A stretch of 64,000 nucleotides of DNA from an uncultured Lachnospiraceae bacterium (GTDB lineage Bacteria > Bacillota > Clostridia > Lachnospirales > Lachnospiraceae): assembly GCA_900548905.1 (NCBI GenBank), contig URMK01000017.1:1-64000 (forward strand). The letters run 5' to 3'. Position 1 is the stretch's first letter. Every line of letters starts with the position of its first letter. The notes below the pieces were generated by a model. It was not told the origin of the DNA. It was given only the letters and a program-made list of their open reading frames with translations, and made no database searches. The position numbers and the translations under genes were made by a program. This document shows positions 52,295 through 61,420 of the stretch, one piece after another.

Positions 52295-53215
52295 TCAGCA
52301 GCATTTTCTGGAAAAGGCACCGGGCGTGGTCCCGGTGTATTTTTTGAATACCCTGGAAAAATAATAAATATCATGGAAACCGCATTGTTCCGCCACCCTG
52401 GAAATCTGGCTGGTCCCGTCGGAGAGCAGCTGCCTGGCTTTGGAAATACGCAGTTCGTTCAGATAGGCCAGCATTGTTTTCCCGGTGGCCTTTTTAAAGA
52501 GCCGGTTGATATAGTCATAATTACAGCCATATTTCTGCTCAATGAGACTGCCGGTAATTTCATCCGCATAGCCGCTCTGGAAAAAAGTCAGGATATCATA
52601 AATAATCCTCGTGGAGCGGGCGGTGAGTGTGGCATCGCCCTCCAGCAGAAAGGATTCGGTAAGTTCACGGGACATGCCGAGCAGGAATTCCAGGAAAAGG
52701 CAGCCGGTATTCAGCTGGAAATGCTCCAGCTTGTTATAATGGGAACCCTTTACCTGTTCCAGCAGCTCCGTCAGATGCAGGATGGTGCCGGGCCGGCTGA
52801 CATGCATATGCTTCGGCAGAAGGATCGGGGCGGCCGGCAGTTTCCGTATGGCGCATTCATCTGCCTGCAGGGAGGCAAACCGGCAGGCGAGCGCCTGGTT
52901 CTTTATGTCATCTGCGGACGCACGGCATTCTTCCAGCCGGTCATGATAGAAATGGATGTAAAAATAGGTACAGGCTGCCGCCCGGATCCCCCGGTGTTCC
53001 CGGCGTGGATCCAGCAGAAGCATGTCCCCGGAACCCAGTTGGTAATCTCTCTCCCCTTCTCTCAGATACATATCTCCGGAAAGAACGAAATACAGGACAA
53101 ATTCTTCCAGCTGCCGCCGGATATGTACGTGCGGCGGCTCTACATGTACCTTATTTGTAAATTTTACGATAGGCATACAGGTGCTGTCCATTTTATAATA
53201 AAGAAGCTCTTCCAT
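52295..53215 (-). CDS. AraC-family regulator
   Basis: 306 residues. N-terminal cupin (VKFTNKVHVEPPHVHIRRQL, then YFVLSGDMYLREGERDYQLG) and C-terminal HTH pair (EITGSLIEQKYGCNYDYINR, SQISRVAEQCGFHDIYYFSRVF and a TTPGAFSRK end). It is divergent from the GH50-like gene and likely controls the glycosidase pair. Confidence 0.9.
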   Translation of the reverse strand: MEELLYYKMDSTCMPIVKFTNKVHVEPPHVHIRRQLEEFVLYFVLSGDMYLREGERDYQLGSGDMLLLDPRREHRGIRAAACTYFYIHFYHDRLEECRASADDIKNQALACRFASLQADECAIRKLPAAPILLPKHMHVSRPGTILHLTELLEQVKGSHYNKLEHFQLNTGCLFLEFLLGMSRELTESFLLEGDATLTARSTRIIYDILTFFQSGYADEITGSLIEQKYGCNYDYINRLFKKATGKTMLAYLNELRISKARQLLSDGTSQISRVAEQCGFHDIYYFSRVFKKYTGTTPGAFSRKCC

Positions 53216-53433
53216 CCCTTACTTTTCTCCTTACAAATGTATTACGGGCATATAGAGTATAACGCGGCCATGCGTCGGAGACAACGGTTTTGTATAAAAA
53301 AACAAGGTTTCCGCCATTGCTTTTCCCGTTCGTTTTTATATCATATAAATAGAAGGACATAAATTCCAAACAGCCGCCGGAGCAATGCAGGCGGGAGGAA
53401 AAGCCCGGGATACGGGCAGATGGGAGAAAGGGC

Positions 53434-55440
53434 ATGAATATTGATTTCAGACGGTCACAGGCGAGGGATGCAGGGATCCTGGAAGCGGACGAAAAAGGCT
53501 GTACGGTGCTGCTGGGAGCCGGAGGAGGCGGGATATCCCTGCCGCAGGTAAATGAAGGGGAAGGACGTTACCTCACAGGGGATGTGGAGGTGTTGGAGGA
53601 TCATTCCACGGCCATGATGTTCCGGTGTTTCCTGCCGGGGGAAGAAAAGGAGCGGTTGTTTATGCGTTTCGGCATCCTGCCCCGGTTTAAGACGAGAATC
53701 TGCCTGGATTTGGATTTGCTGGATAACCGGACCATATTTACCAACCGGACGCCGGGGACCCTGAAGCTTGTGGTACACGGCCAGCGTACCCGGCGAGAGG
53801 ACGTGGAGAGGTTCGAACTGGGTATGGATGAAATGTACCATGGGGTAACGGTACGTTTGGAGAACTTTTCCCTCACGGATACCTTTCCGGAGGAATTCCC
53901 GGTGCCGAAGAAGAAAATGGTGGATGTATTCGGCCAGTGGAAGGGCGGTGAGTGGCCGGGAAAGATCCATTCTATAGAGGAATTGAAGGAAACGTACCAT
54001 AGAATGGAAGGCGCAGCGGCCTATCCTTTCCCGGAATGGAATATCTGGGGCGGGGACAGTCGCCGGAAGCTGAAGGAAGGGACGGGCTATTTTTCCACGT
54101 TTAAATCGGCTGACGGCAGATGGCACCTGACGGATCCGGAAGGATGCGATTATTTCTCCCTTGGCCCCTGCGGAACAAGGGCCGGGGAATGGGGACGTAT
54201 CGACAGCTTTGAAGACTGCTGCGACTGGCTTCCCCGGGAGGATTCCTCCTATGCGGAATTTTTGGAAGAGGGCAGCCGGAGAAGGACCGCCTATATGCCT
54301 GTGGATCACTATAAGATGGCTAACTTTTCAGGGATGAATCTGAAGAAGGTCTACGGCAGCGCATGGAAAGAAAAGTGGGAGGAGATTTCCTGCCATATCC
54401 TGATGGGCAGCGGGATCAATTCCCAGGGGAATTTCCCGGGGCTGGGGGTTGGCTGCGGGAACGGCAGACTGGCCTATGTCCGTGAGCTTCCCGGTTTCCC
54501 TGTCACGCAGACGCTGATTTTCAGGGATTTTCCCGATGTGCTGTCGCCGGAATACAGGGAACGATCGGAAGCCTATGCCAGGCAGCTGGAAGCGTGGAAA
54601 GAGGACCGGTGGCTGATCGGCTATTTCTTAAGGAACGAACCCGAATTTAATTTTGTGGAAAACCTGGCTATTGCGGATGAAGTGCTGAGAAATCCGGCAC
54701 AGACCTTCTGCCGGAAGGGGCTGCTTGCTTTTCTGCAGGAAAAGTATACGTCTGTTGAAGCGTTGAACCGGGTATGGGGGACCGGTTTCTGCAGCTTCGG
54801 GGATCTGGAAAAACCGATACCGGACTGTTCCCGGCGTTATCCGGGTTCGGAAAAGGACATCCGTGAATTTTCAGGAAAGCTGATCACGGAATATATCCGC
54901 ATCCCCTCCCTGGCCTGCCGGGCGGTGGATCCGAACCATCTGAATCTGGGCCTGCGCTGGTCAAAGGCATACAATGGGGATATGATGAAGGGCTGGGAAT
55001 ATTTTGACGTCTTTTCCATCAACTGCTATGATTTTGATCCCACCAGGGACATGGATTTTGTGAAAAATGCGGGCGTGGATCTGCCCATCCTTCTGGGAGA
55101 GTTCCATTGCGGCGCCCTGGACAGAGGCCTGACTGCCACCGGCCTCAAGGGGGTTGCCGATCAGAAGGAGCGCGGTGTGATGTGGAGATATTTTGTGGAA
55201 AAGGTGGCGGCACATCCTTATGGCGTGGCGGCCCACTGGTTCCAATATAACGATCAATTCTGCCTGGGGCGGTATGATGGGGAAAATTACCAGATTGGCA
55301 TGGTAGATGTATGTATGCAGCCTTATCCGGAACTGATGGAGGCGGTTTTTGAAACCTCACGGGTACTCTATGAGGTGAAAAACGGTGAAAAACAGCCATA
55401 TGACAGAAAACCGAAGCCTGTCCCGATGATAGGTTATTGA
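53434..55440 (+). CDS. GH50-like glycoside hydrolase (agarase-type, clan A)
   Basis: 668 residues without a signal peptide, so cytoplasmic. After a beta-rich domain of about 150 residues (IRLRIGILPRFKTRICLD-like start), the clan A barrel follows: YFSLGPCGTRAG, acid/base candidate E402 in FLRNEPEF, nucleophile candidate E556 in LLGEFHCGALDRG. The motif order is that of GH50 beta-agarases. Oligosaccharides with galactose or anhydrogalactose are possible substrates; specificity is inferred from the family only. GH2 follows 45 bases downstream. Confidence 0.75.
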   Translation: MNIDFRRSQARDAGILEADEKGCTVLLGAGGGGISLPQVNEGEGRYLTGDVEVLEDHSTAMMFRCFLPGEEKERLFMRFGILPRFKTRICLDLDLLDNRTIFTNRTPGTLKLVVHGQRTRREDVERFELGMDEMYHGVTVRLENFSLTDTFPEEFPVPKKKMVDVFGQWKGGEWPGKIHSIEELKETYHRMEGAAAYPFPEWNIWGGDSRRKLKEGTGYFSTFKSADGRWHLTDPEGCDYFSLGPCGTRAGEWGRIDSFEDCCDWLPREDSSYAEFLEEGSRRRTAYMPVDHYKMANFSGMNLKKVYGSAWKEKWEEISCHILMGSGINSQGNFPGLGVGCGNGRLAYVRELPGFPVTQTLIFRDFPDVLSPEYRERSEAYARQLEAWKEDRWLIGYFLRNEPEFNFVENLAIADEVLRNPAQTFCRKGLLAFLQEKYTSVEALNRVWGTGFCSFGDLEKPIPDCSRRYPGSEKDIREFSGKLITEYIRIPSLACRAVDPNHLNLGLRWSKAYNGDMMKGWEYFDVFSINCYDFDPTRDMDFVKNAGVDLPILLGEFHCGALDRGLTATGLKGVADQKERGVMWRYFVEKVAAHPYGVAAHWFQYNDQFCLGRYDGENYQIGMVDVCMQPYPELMEAVFETSRVLYEVKNGEKQPYDRKPKPVPMIGY

Positions 55441-55485
55441 TAACCCGGCGTCAGGATAAAGTATTCCTATAAACGAGGTATAAAA

Positions 55486-58400
55486 ATGGATAAAAAACGT
55501 ATTTGGCCCAGGCCGCAGATCATACCGCTGCCCCGGCGGACAATGGATATCGAAACACCGGTGCGCAGCCTGAATGAAGCAGCCTGGAAAATATGCAGAA
55601 ACCCCGGCGGGGAATTCTGGAGGGAGGAAGCGGAGGACGATCTTTGGGAAGATACCGTCATTCCCATGCAGCAGCGTGCCGGTGTCAAAGAATATGCCTA
55701 TTCCTGTGAGTTGGAAATCCCCGACGGATGGGCGGGAAAACGGATTTTTCTGCGTTTTGACGGCGTGAACTGCCAAACCCGTGTATTTGTGGATGGAAAT
55801 CCGGCGGGAGAGCATTACGGGGGATTTGTGAGCTGGGATTGTGAAATCACACAATTTACCGCTAACGGCGGTAGGCACCGGCTTGTGCTGGGCGTGACGG
55901 ATGATCCCGGCGGAATCTGTCCGTTTCATTTCGGCGGGATCATACGTGATGTTTCCCTGGCGGTCCTTCCCCTGACATATCTGGGACGTCTGCACGGGGA
56001 TGTCTCCTTTGATGAGGCATTCGTAAATGCAAATCTGACGGTTTATGCCACGCTGCGGGGAGGAGGCGGCCTGCTTTCCCTGTCCTTATGTGCGCCCCGG
56101 GGAGAAGAATTCCTGCTGGGGGAGGAGGAAGTGGAGGAGGGACAGGATTTCTCTGCAGTTTATGAGATAAAGGCCCCTGTGAAATGGGACAGTGAGCATC
56201 CGAATCTGTATACGCTGACGGCCAGGGTGATGCAGGAAGGAAACTGTACGGAAATCACCTCCCGCCGCATTGGCTTCCGGCAGATAAAGAGGGAAGGCAG
56301 CCGTGTCTGGCTGAATGGGGACCTGCTGAAGCTGCGGGGGATTAACCGGCATGATATCCACCCGGTTACCGGCCGGGCTGTGACTCATGAGCTGGTGGAG
56401 AAGGATGTGCGTCTGTTCAAGGAAGCCAACATTAATTTTATCCGCACCAGCCACTATCCGCCGCGGCCTGATTTCCTGGATCTCTGCGATGAATACGGTA
56501 TTTATGTGGAAGATGAAACAGCGGTTGCATTTTTAGGACAGGAAATTGACTGCAGGGAAAATGATCCGGAGTTCACCCCAAAATTCATGAATCAGTTTGC
56601 CGAGTTACTGGAACGGGACCGGTCCCACCCCAGTGTCATCCTCTGGTCGCTGGCAAATGAGAGCTTCTGGGGCAGGAATCTCGCTATGGAGAACGCCTAT
56701 GCCCATCAGGAGGATCCCGGCCGTATGACTATTTTCAGCTATCCCATCACCCAACGGGAGGAGGATGACCGTGCGGATGTCTGGAGTATGCACTATGCGG
56801 CCTGGGAACAGGATCCCGCCGCCCTGGTGGACAGTTTTGACAGAAGCTGTCATGAGCCGGTGCCCTGGCCGGTGCTGCATGATGAATCCACGCATATCCC
56901 CTGCTATGACCGTGCGGATCAGAGAAGGGATCCCGGGGTACGGGATTTCTGGGGAGAGACGATCCGCCGGTTCTGGGATAAACTGTGGTACGCACCGGGT
57001 GTGCTTGGCTGTGCCATCTGGGCCGGTGTGGACGAGGTCTGGCAGGGAAGCGGACAGGGGCACCGGGGAGCGCCGTGGGGCATCCTTGACGGATGGAGAC
57101 GGAAAAAACCGGAGTTCTGGCATGTGCGTAAAGCCTATTCTCCGATCCGCCTGGAAGGAGATGCCAAACCCTGCGGGGATGTTCTCTGTGTTTCCATAGA
57201 AAACCGGTTTAACCATACCAATCTGCAGGAGGTGGACGTCACCTGGCGCTGCGGAGGGAAAGGCGGCAGCATGAAAGGGCCGGATCTGGCTCCGGGGGAG
57301 AAAGGCAGCCTGCTTATTCCAGTCCCATACAAAAAAGGAGATACGCTTACCCTGGCGTTTACCGATCCTTTCGGCAATATGGTGGAGGATGCCTGCCGCC
57401 CTCTGGGGATACCGGTCCCCGGGCTGCCCGCATGCTGTGCTGGGGCGCCGTCCCTGCGGGAAGGGGAAAACAGCCTGATCGTGGAAGGGGATGGGTTCCG
57501 GTTATATTTTTCAACGGAAACAGGACTGATTACCGCCGGTTATGCGCAAAAGGAACTGGTATTGACCGGCGGGCCGTACCTGCATCTGACGGGGCTGGCC
57601 CTTGCCCCCTGGGAACCGGAGTCCTTCCGCTGGGAAACACGGCAGGACTGTGCGGCGGTTGCTATTGCCGGCAGTTACGGAAAGGTCCGGGTGCGGTTTG
57701 ATCTGCGTATTGACAGAGCCGGCTACATGGAAACCCTGTATGAGGTATCGGATATGCCGTATGCAAGCCCGCGCAGGCTGGCTATGCGGGTGGGGGATGA
57801 TACGGATTCCGGCGGCTATGAGGAAGTGGGAATCCGCTTTCTGGTGCCGGGAGAAATGGATACCCTTTCCTGGAACCGGAAGGGACTGTGGGATACTTAC
57901 CCGGACTGGCATATCGGCCGGCTGCAGGGCAGTGCAGTAAAACATAATCCCCGGGCATGTACCGTCCCGGACGCCGCTCCCGGAGGGGACTGGCAGTTGG
58001 AGGAACGGGATCCGGTCCTTTTTGGGCCCTGTGACATGGGACGTAGGGGAACCCGGGATTTTTCAGCAATGAAATCCCATATATACCGGGCTTCCATGGG
58101 TTACGGGAAAAGCGGGCAGGCTTTTACCATCCTTTCGGACGGAACGGATTCCGTCCGCGCCCGGCTGACCCATCAGGCGGATTATGTCATAAAGAGAGAG
58201 GATCCCCGTGTGACGTTTTGCGGCAGCTGGCAGCTGCAAAGGACCGGATATCCCAGTATGGACGGGGCAGAGCTTTGGTCCGGCCGGAAGGGAGATACCT
58301 GTACCTGCCGTTTTTCGGGTACGGGCTGCGCCTGGATCGCCAGTTACGATATTCTGGGAGGAATGGCGGAGGTTATGGTGGACGGCATACGGATGGAGGA

Positions 58401-58746
58401 TTCCCTTTCCCTGGGTGTCAGGCTGCTGACGCCCGGAATTGCCCGTGGCTATGAATGGGATCCCGGCCGGCTGGTATATGCGGCGGAAGGGCTTCCTGAC
58501 GGAGAGCATACCCTGACAATTACGGTAAAAGGCGAAAGGGCGCCGGGATCCATGGGCGCGTATGTTTTTGTGGATCACTTCCTTGTTTTCGGAAATGGGG
58601 ATTACGGGGATACGCAGCTGATCATTGACAGTGAATTCAATTATCCCGAGCTTTCCTGGGGCTGCTATACCAAACCTCCCGTCCGGGTTTTATCAGGCTA
58701 CTCACGCAGGGTTTATACGAAGCTGGGAAAGGAAGAGGAAAGCTGA
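55486..58746 (+). CDS. GH2-family glycoside hydrolase
   Basis: 1086 residues, no signal peptide. N-terminal sugar-binding jelly roll (about 20-180, FDGVNCQTRVFVDG), an Ig-like domain, and the barrel with the GINRHDIHPVTGRAV motif. Acid/base E392 in WSLANES and nucleophile E467 in VLHDESTH are present. The C-terminal 200 residues form a beta-sandwich like a carbohydrate-binding module (CTCRFSGTGCAWIASYD, LPDGEHTLTITVKG). The family includes beta-galactosidases and beta-glucuronidases. It is paired with the GH50-like enzyme in one operon. Confidence 0.88.
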   Translation: MDKKRIWPRPQIIPLPRRTMDIETPVRSLNEAAWKICRNPGGEFWREEAEDDLWEDTVIPMQQRAGVKEYAYSCELEIPDGWAGKRIFLRFDGVNCQTRVFVDGNPAGEHYGGFVSWDCEITQFTANGGRHRLVLGVTDDPGGICPFHFGGIIRDVSLAVLPLTYLGRLHGDVSFDEAFVNANLTVYATLRGGGGLLSLSLCAPRGEEFLLGEEEVEEGQDFSAVYEIKAPVKWDSEHPNLYTLTARVMQEGNCTEITSRRIGFRQIKREGSRVWLNGDLLKLRGINRHDIHPVTGRAVTHELVEKDVRLFKEANINFIRTSHYPPRPDFLDLCDEYGIYVEDETAVAFLGQEIDCRENDPEFTPKFMNQFAELLERDRSHPSVILWSLANESFWGRNLAMENAYAHQEDPGRMTIFSYPITQREEDDRADVWSMHYAAWEQDPAALVDSFDRSCHEPVPWPVLHDESTHIPCYDRADQRRDPGVRDFWGETIRRFWDKLWYAPGVLGCAIWAGVDEVWQGSGQGHRGAPWGILDGWRRKKPEFWHVRKAYSPIRLEGDAKPCGDVLCVSIENRFNHTNLQEVDVTWRCGGKGGSMKGPDLAPGEKGSLLIPVPYKKGDTLTLAFTDPFGNMVEDACRPLGIPVPGLPACCAGAPSLREGENSLIVEGDGFRLYFSTETGLITAGYAQKELVLTGGPYLHLTGLALAPWEPESFRWETRQDCAAVAIAGSYGKVRVRFDLRIDRAGYMETLYEVSDMPYASPRRLAMRVGDDTDSGGYEEVGIRFLVPGEMDTLSWNRKGLWDTYPDWHIGRLQGSAVKHNPRACTVPDAAPGGDWQLEERDPVLFGPCDMGRRGTRDFSAMKSHIYRASMGYGKSGQAFTILSDGTDSVRARLTHQADYVIKREDPRVTFCGSWQLQRTGYPSMDGAELWSGRKGDTCTCRFSGTGCAWIASYDILGGMAEVMVDGIRMEDSLSLGVRLLTPGIARGYEWDPGRLVYAAEGLPDGEHTLTITVKGERAPGSMGAYVFVDHFLVFGNGDYGDTQLIIDSEFNYPELSWGCYTKPPVRVLSGYSRRVYTKLGKEEES

Positions 58747-58789
58747 TCCGGACAGGCCTGCATGGCTCAAAGGAAAACAGGAGATATAA

Positions 58790-58836
58790 AGGCACCGTTT
58801 TGGGGAGGATATCCGTTCCCGGAACGGTGTCTTTTT
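58790..58836 (+). terminator. Rho-independent terminator after GH2
   Basis: GGCACCGTT pairs with AACGGTGTC (58823-58831), one G-U, then T5. It separates the glycosidase operon from the URO-D/thioredoxin cluster. Confidence 0.85.
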
Positions 58837-58998
58837 CAGGCTTGACGGTAAATTTATAGTCCCTGTGCTCTTTTAAAAGAAATGCATGAAAAGAACGAAC
58901 ACAGATAAAAAATACAAATTTTCTTTAAATCTTACCAGTTTTTTTCTATGGGGAAAGGTATAGTAATCAAAACGGGAAACTAATTGGAGGGAAAACGA

Positions 58999-60438
58999 AT
59001 GAACAGAAAAGAAATAGTATTAAAGACGCTTCGCCATGAGCCGGTGGAGCAGGTGCCCTGGGTCCCTTTTGCGGGAGTGCACGCGGGCCTCTTAAAAAAT
59101 TATACGGCAAAAGAAGTGCTGCAGGACGGGGATAAATTGTTCCAGTCACTGATAGAAGTAAACCGGCTGTATAAGCCCTTCGGGCAGCCCGTGGTTTTTG
59201 ACCTCCAGATAGAGGCGGAATGCCTGGGATGCGGCCTCGTATGGGCGGAGGACACGCCGCCTTCCGTGGTAAGCCATCCGCTGGAGGACGAGGATGAAAT
59301 CCATGTTCCCTGCAAATGCACCATTCCCACAAAGGATTCCGGACGTATCCCCATGGTTCTGGATGTCATGCGGCGGATGAAGGAGGCGGTGGGGGAAAAT
59401 ACGGCGCTGTACGGCCTCGTCTGCGGTCCGTTTACGCTGGCGGCCCATCTGCGGGGAAACAATATTTTTATGGATATGTATGATGACGAAGATACGGTGG
59501 CGGAATTCCTCGGCTATTGCAGCGCGGTGGCGGCAAGGATGGCTGAGTATTATGTGGAGGCGGGAATGGATGTGATCGCCGTGGTGGATCCGCTGATCTC
59601 CCAGATTTCCGAGGACCATTTCGAACAGTTTATGCATGAGCCTTTTACCGGCTTGTTTGACCATATCAGGGAGCTGGGCGCTTTTTCTTCCTTCTTTGTA
59701 TGCGGGGATGCCACCAGGAACATAGAAGCGATGTGCCGCACGGCGCCGGATTCCATCTCCATTGATGAAAACGTGGATATTTTCGTCGCCAAGGCAGTAA
59801 CCGACAGATACAATATCACCCTGGGAGGGAACATACCCCTTACCACTGTCATGCTTCACGGAACCCAGCAGGATAATATGAAATTCGTACTGGATCTGCT
59901 GGACAAAATGGAAGCAGAGCATTCCATGGAAGCAGAGCATTCCATGGAAGAAAAGCATTCCATGGAAGAAAAGCATTCCATGGAAGTTACCAGGAATTTC
60001 ATCCTGGCGCCCGGCTGTGATATGCCCTACCATGTGCCGGTGGAAAACGTGATAGGTATTGCCCAGGCGGTGCTGGAGCCTGAAAAGGTGCGGGAAATGC
60101 TCTCCAATTATGTGGCGCAGGAGGATGATACGGAGGTTATCCTTCCCGATTACGAACATCTGGAAAGACCGCTGATGGAAGTATTTACCCTGGATTCCGC
60201 AACCTGCGCCGCCTGTACCTATATGATGGGAGCGGCCCGGGAGGCGAAAAAGGCCTTCGGCGACAGCCTGGATATGGTGGAATATAAATTTACGGAAAAA
60301 GAGAGCATTGCCCGCTGCCGGAAAATGGGCGTGACGAATCTTCCCTCCCTTTATATTAACGGGGAATTAAAATTTTGTTCCCTTGTCCCCTCCAGGCAGG
60401 AACTGGAGCAGGCGGTGAAAGAGGTTATGCCCAAATGA
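58999..60438 (+). CDS. URO-D superfamily protein with thioredoxin-like C-terminus
   Basis: 479 residues. Residues 1-360 form a URO-D/MtaA-like barrel (LRHEPVEQVPWVPFAGVHAG, VYDDEDTVAEFLGYCSA-like helices, FVCGDATRNIEAM and GNIPLTTVMLHG). Residues 395-479 resemble thioredoxin with a CAAC pair (C403, C406) and a cis-Pro-like NLPSLYING. Four in-frame 18-base repeats add EAEHSM/EEKHSM units near residue 305. ATG 58999 follows GGAGGG by seven bases. Overlaps the CobW-like gene by four bases. A methyltransfer or decarboxylation coupled to thiol redox is inferred. Confidence 0.75.
   Translation: MNRKEIVLKTLRHEPVEQVPWVPFAGVHAGLLKNYTAKEVLQDGDKLFQSLIEVNRLYKPFGQPVVFDLQIEAECLGCGLVWAEDTPPSVVSHPLEDEDEIHVPCKCTIPTKDSGRIPMVLDVMRRMKEAVGENTALYGLVCGPFTLAAHLRGNNIFMDMYDDEDTVAEFLGYCSAVAARMAEYYVEAGMDVIAVVDPLISQISEDHFEQFMHEPFTGLFDHIRELGAFSSFFVCGDATRNIEAMCRTAPDSISIDENVDIFVAKAVTDRYNITLGGNIPLTTVMLHGTQQDNMKFVLDLLDKMEAEHSMEAEHSMEEKHSMEEKHSMEVTRNFILAPGCDMPYHVPVENVIGIAQAVLEPEKVREMLSNYVAQEDDTEVILPDYEHLERPLMEVFTLDSATCAACTYMMGAAREAKKAFGDSLDMVEYKFTEKESIARCRKMGVTNLPSLYINGELKFCSLVPSRQELEQAVKEVMPK
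59911..59982 (+). repeat. Four 18-bp in-frame tandem repeats
   Basis: Units at 59911, 59929, 59947 and 59965. The first two are GAAGCAGAGCATTCCATG and the last two GAAGAAAAGCATTCCATG, inside the URO-D/thioredoxin-like gene. They encode a charged insertion that looks recent. Confidence 0.9.
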
Positions 60439-61367
60439 CGGAGGTTTATCTGATAACCGGGTTCCTCGGCGCAGGCAAGACCTGCTTCGTAAAAAACATG
60501 GTAAAAGAGCTGCCCTTTGAAACGATAGATATTATTGTTAATGAATTCGGCAGGGAAGGAATCGACGGGACGCTGCTTCAGAAAACAGGGCTGCAGGTAA
60601 AAGAGATCGTCAATGGATCCATCTTCTGTACCTGCCGTCTGGATCAGTTTGAGGAGGCGCTGGCCTCCTCGCTCTCCCGGAACCCGCAGGCCGTCCTGGT
60701 GGAGGCCTCCGGCCTGTCGGATCCCATGAATATCAAACGGGTGCTGGACAGTGTGGATGATACCGGGGCGCTGCATTATGCAGGTGCCTGGTGCCTGGTG
60801 GACGCGGTGAATTTCCCAAAAGTATACCATACGGCGGTGGCGGTGAAAAAGCAGCTGGCGGTGAGTGATGTTTTCATTGTGAATAAGACGGATCTGGCAT
60901 CCGGCGCTGCTCTTACGAATACGCTGGATATTCTGCAGGAGGCCAGGCCGGGCTGCCGTATCCATACCACGGTATTCGGCCGGGTGGAGGAATTATGGCT
61001 TCTGCCCGTGGAGGTGCCGGAGGCGCAGGCCGGCGGCCGGGGAATCTATCAGATGGATATTACCAATAAAAGCTATCTGCTGGAAATAAAAGACGGCTTC
61101 GGGAAACAGGAATTTGAGGATTTTCTGGATCGGTTCCTGAAGGATACCTATCGGGTAAAGGGGTTTGTAAGGCTGGAAGGAAAGCTGTATCTTGCGGACT
61201 GCACGCCCGGAAACCGGCAGCTGTATGCCTGGGACCCCCTTCCCGGGGAACCGGAACCCGCTTCGGTAAACCGGATCGTCATTCTGGGAGGGAGCGGTCT
61301 GGCGACTGCCGGGAGTGTTAAAAAGGCCTGTCTGGATGTGCCGGACAAAATAGGGGCCTTTCATTAG
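60435..61367 (+). CDS. CobW/P47K-family GTPase
   Basis: 310 residues. Walker A GFLGAGKT (residues 9-16), NEFGREGIDG switch, VEASGLSDP, and G4 NKTD. The metal-binding CxCC of the family is replaced by FCTC. The C-terminal CobW domain follows about residue 215. Family members insert metals such as zinc or cobalt, so it may supply a metal to the URO-D-like or radical SAM partner. ATGA overlap with the previous gene. Confidence 0.85.
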   Translation: MTEVYLITGFLGAGKTCFVKNMVKELPFETIDIIVNEFGREGIDGTLLQKTGLQVKEIVNGSIFCTCRLDQFEEALASSLSRNPQAVLVEASGLSDPMNIKRVLDSVDDTGALHYAGAWCLVDAVNFPKVYHTAVAVKKQLAVSDVFIVNKTDLASGAALTNTLDILQEARPGCRIHTTVFGRVEELWLLPVEVPEAQAGGRGIYQMDITNKSYLLEIKDGFGKQEFEDFLDRFLKDTYRVKGFVRLEGKLYLADCTPGNRQLYAWDPLPGEPEPASVNRIVILGGSGLATAGSVKKACLDVPDKIGAFH

Positions 61368-61420
61368 TTGAGATTGATAAAAACAGTATTGCGGCCAGTG
61401 ATACACAGGAGGAATAAATT

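Noticed and set aside
59911..59982. CRISPR or insertion-element repeat
   Set aside because: Directly adjacent 18-base units with no spacers, in frame in a coding gene.
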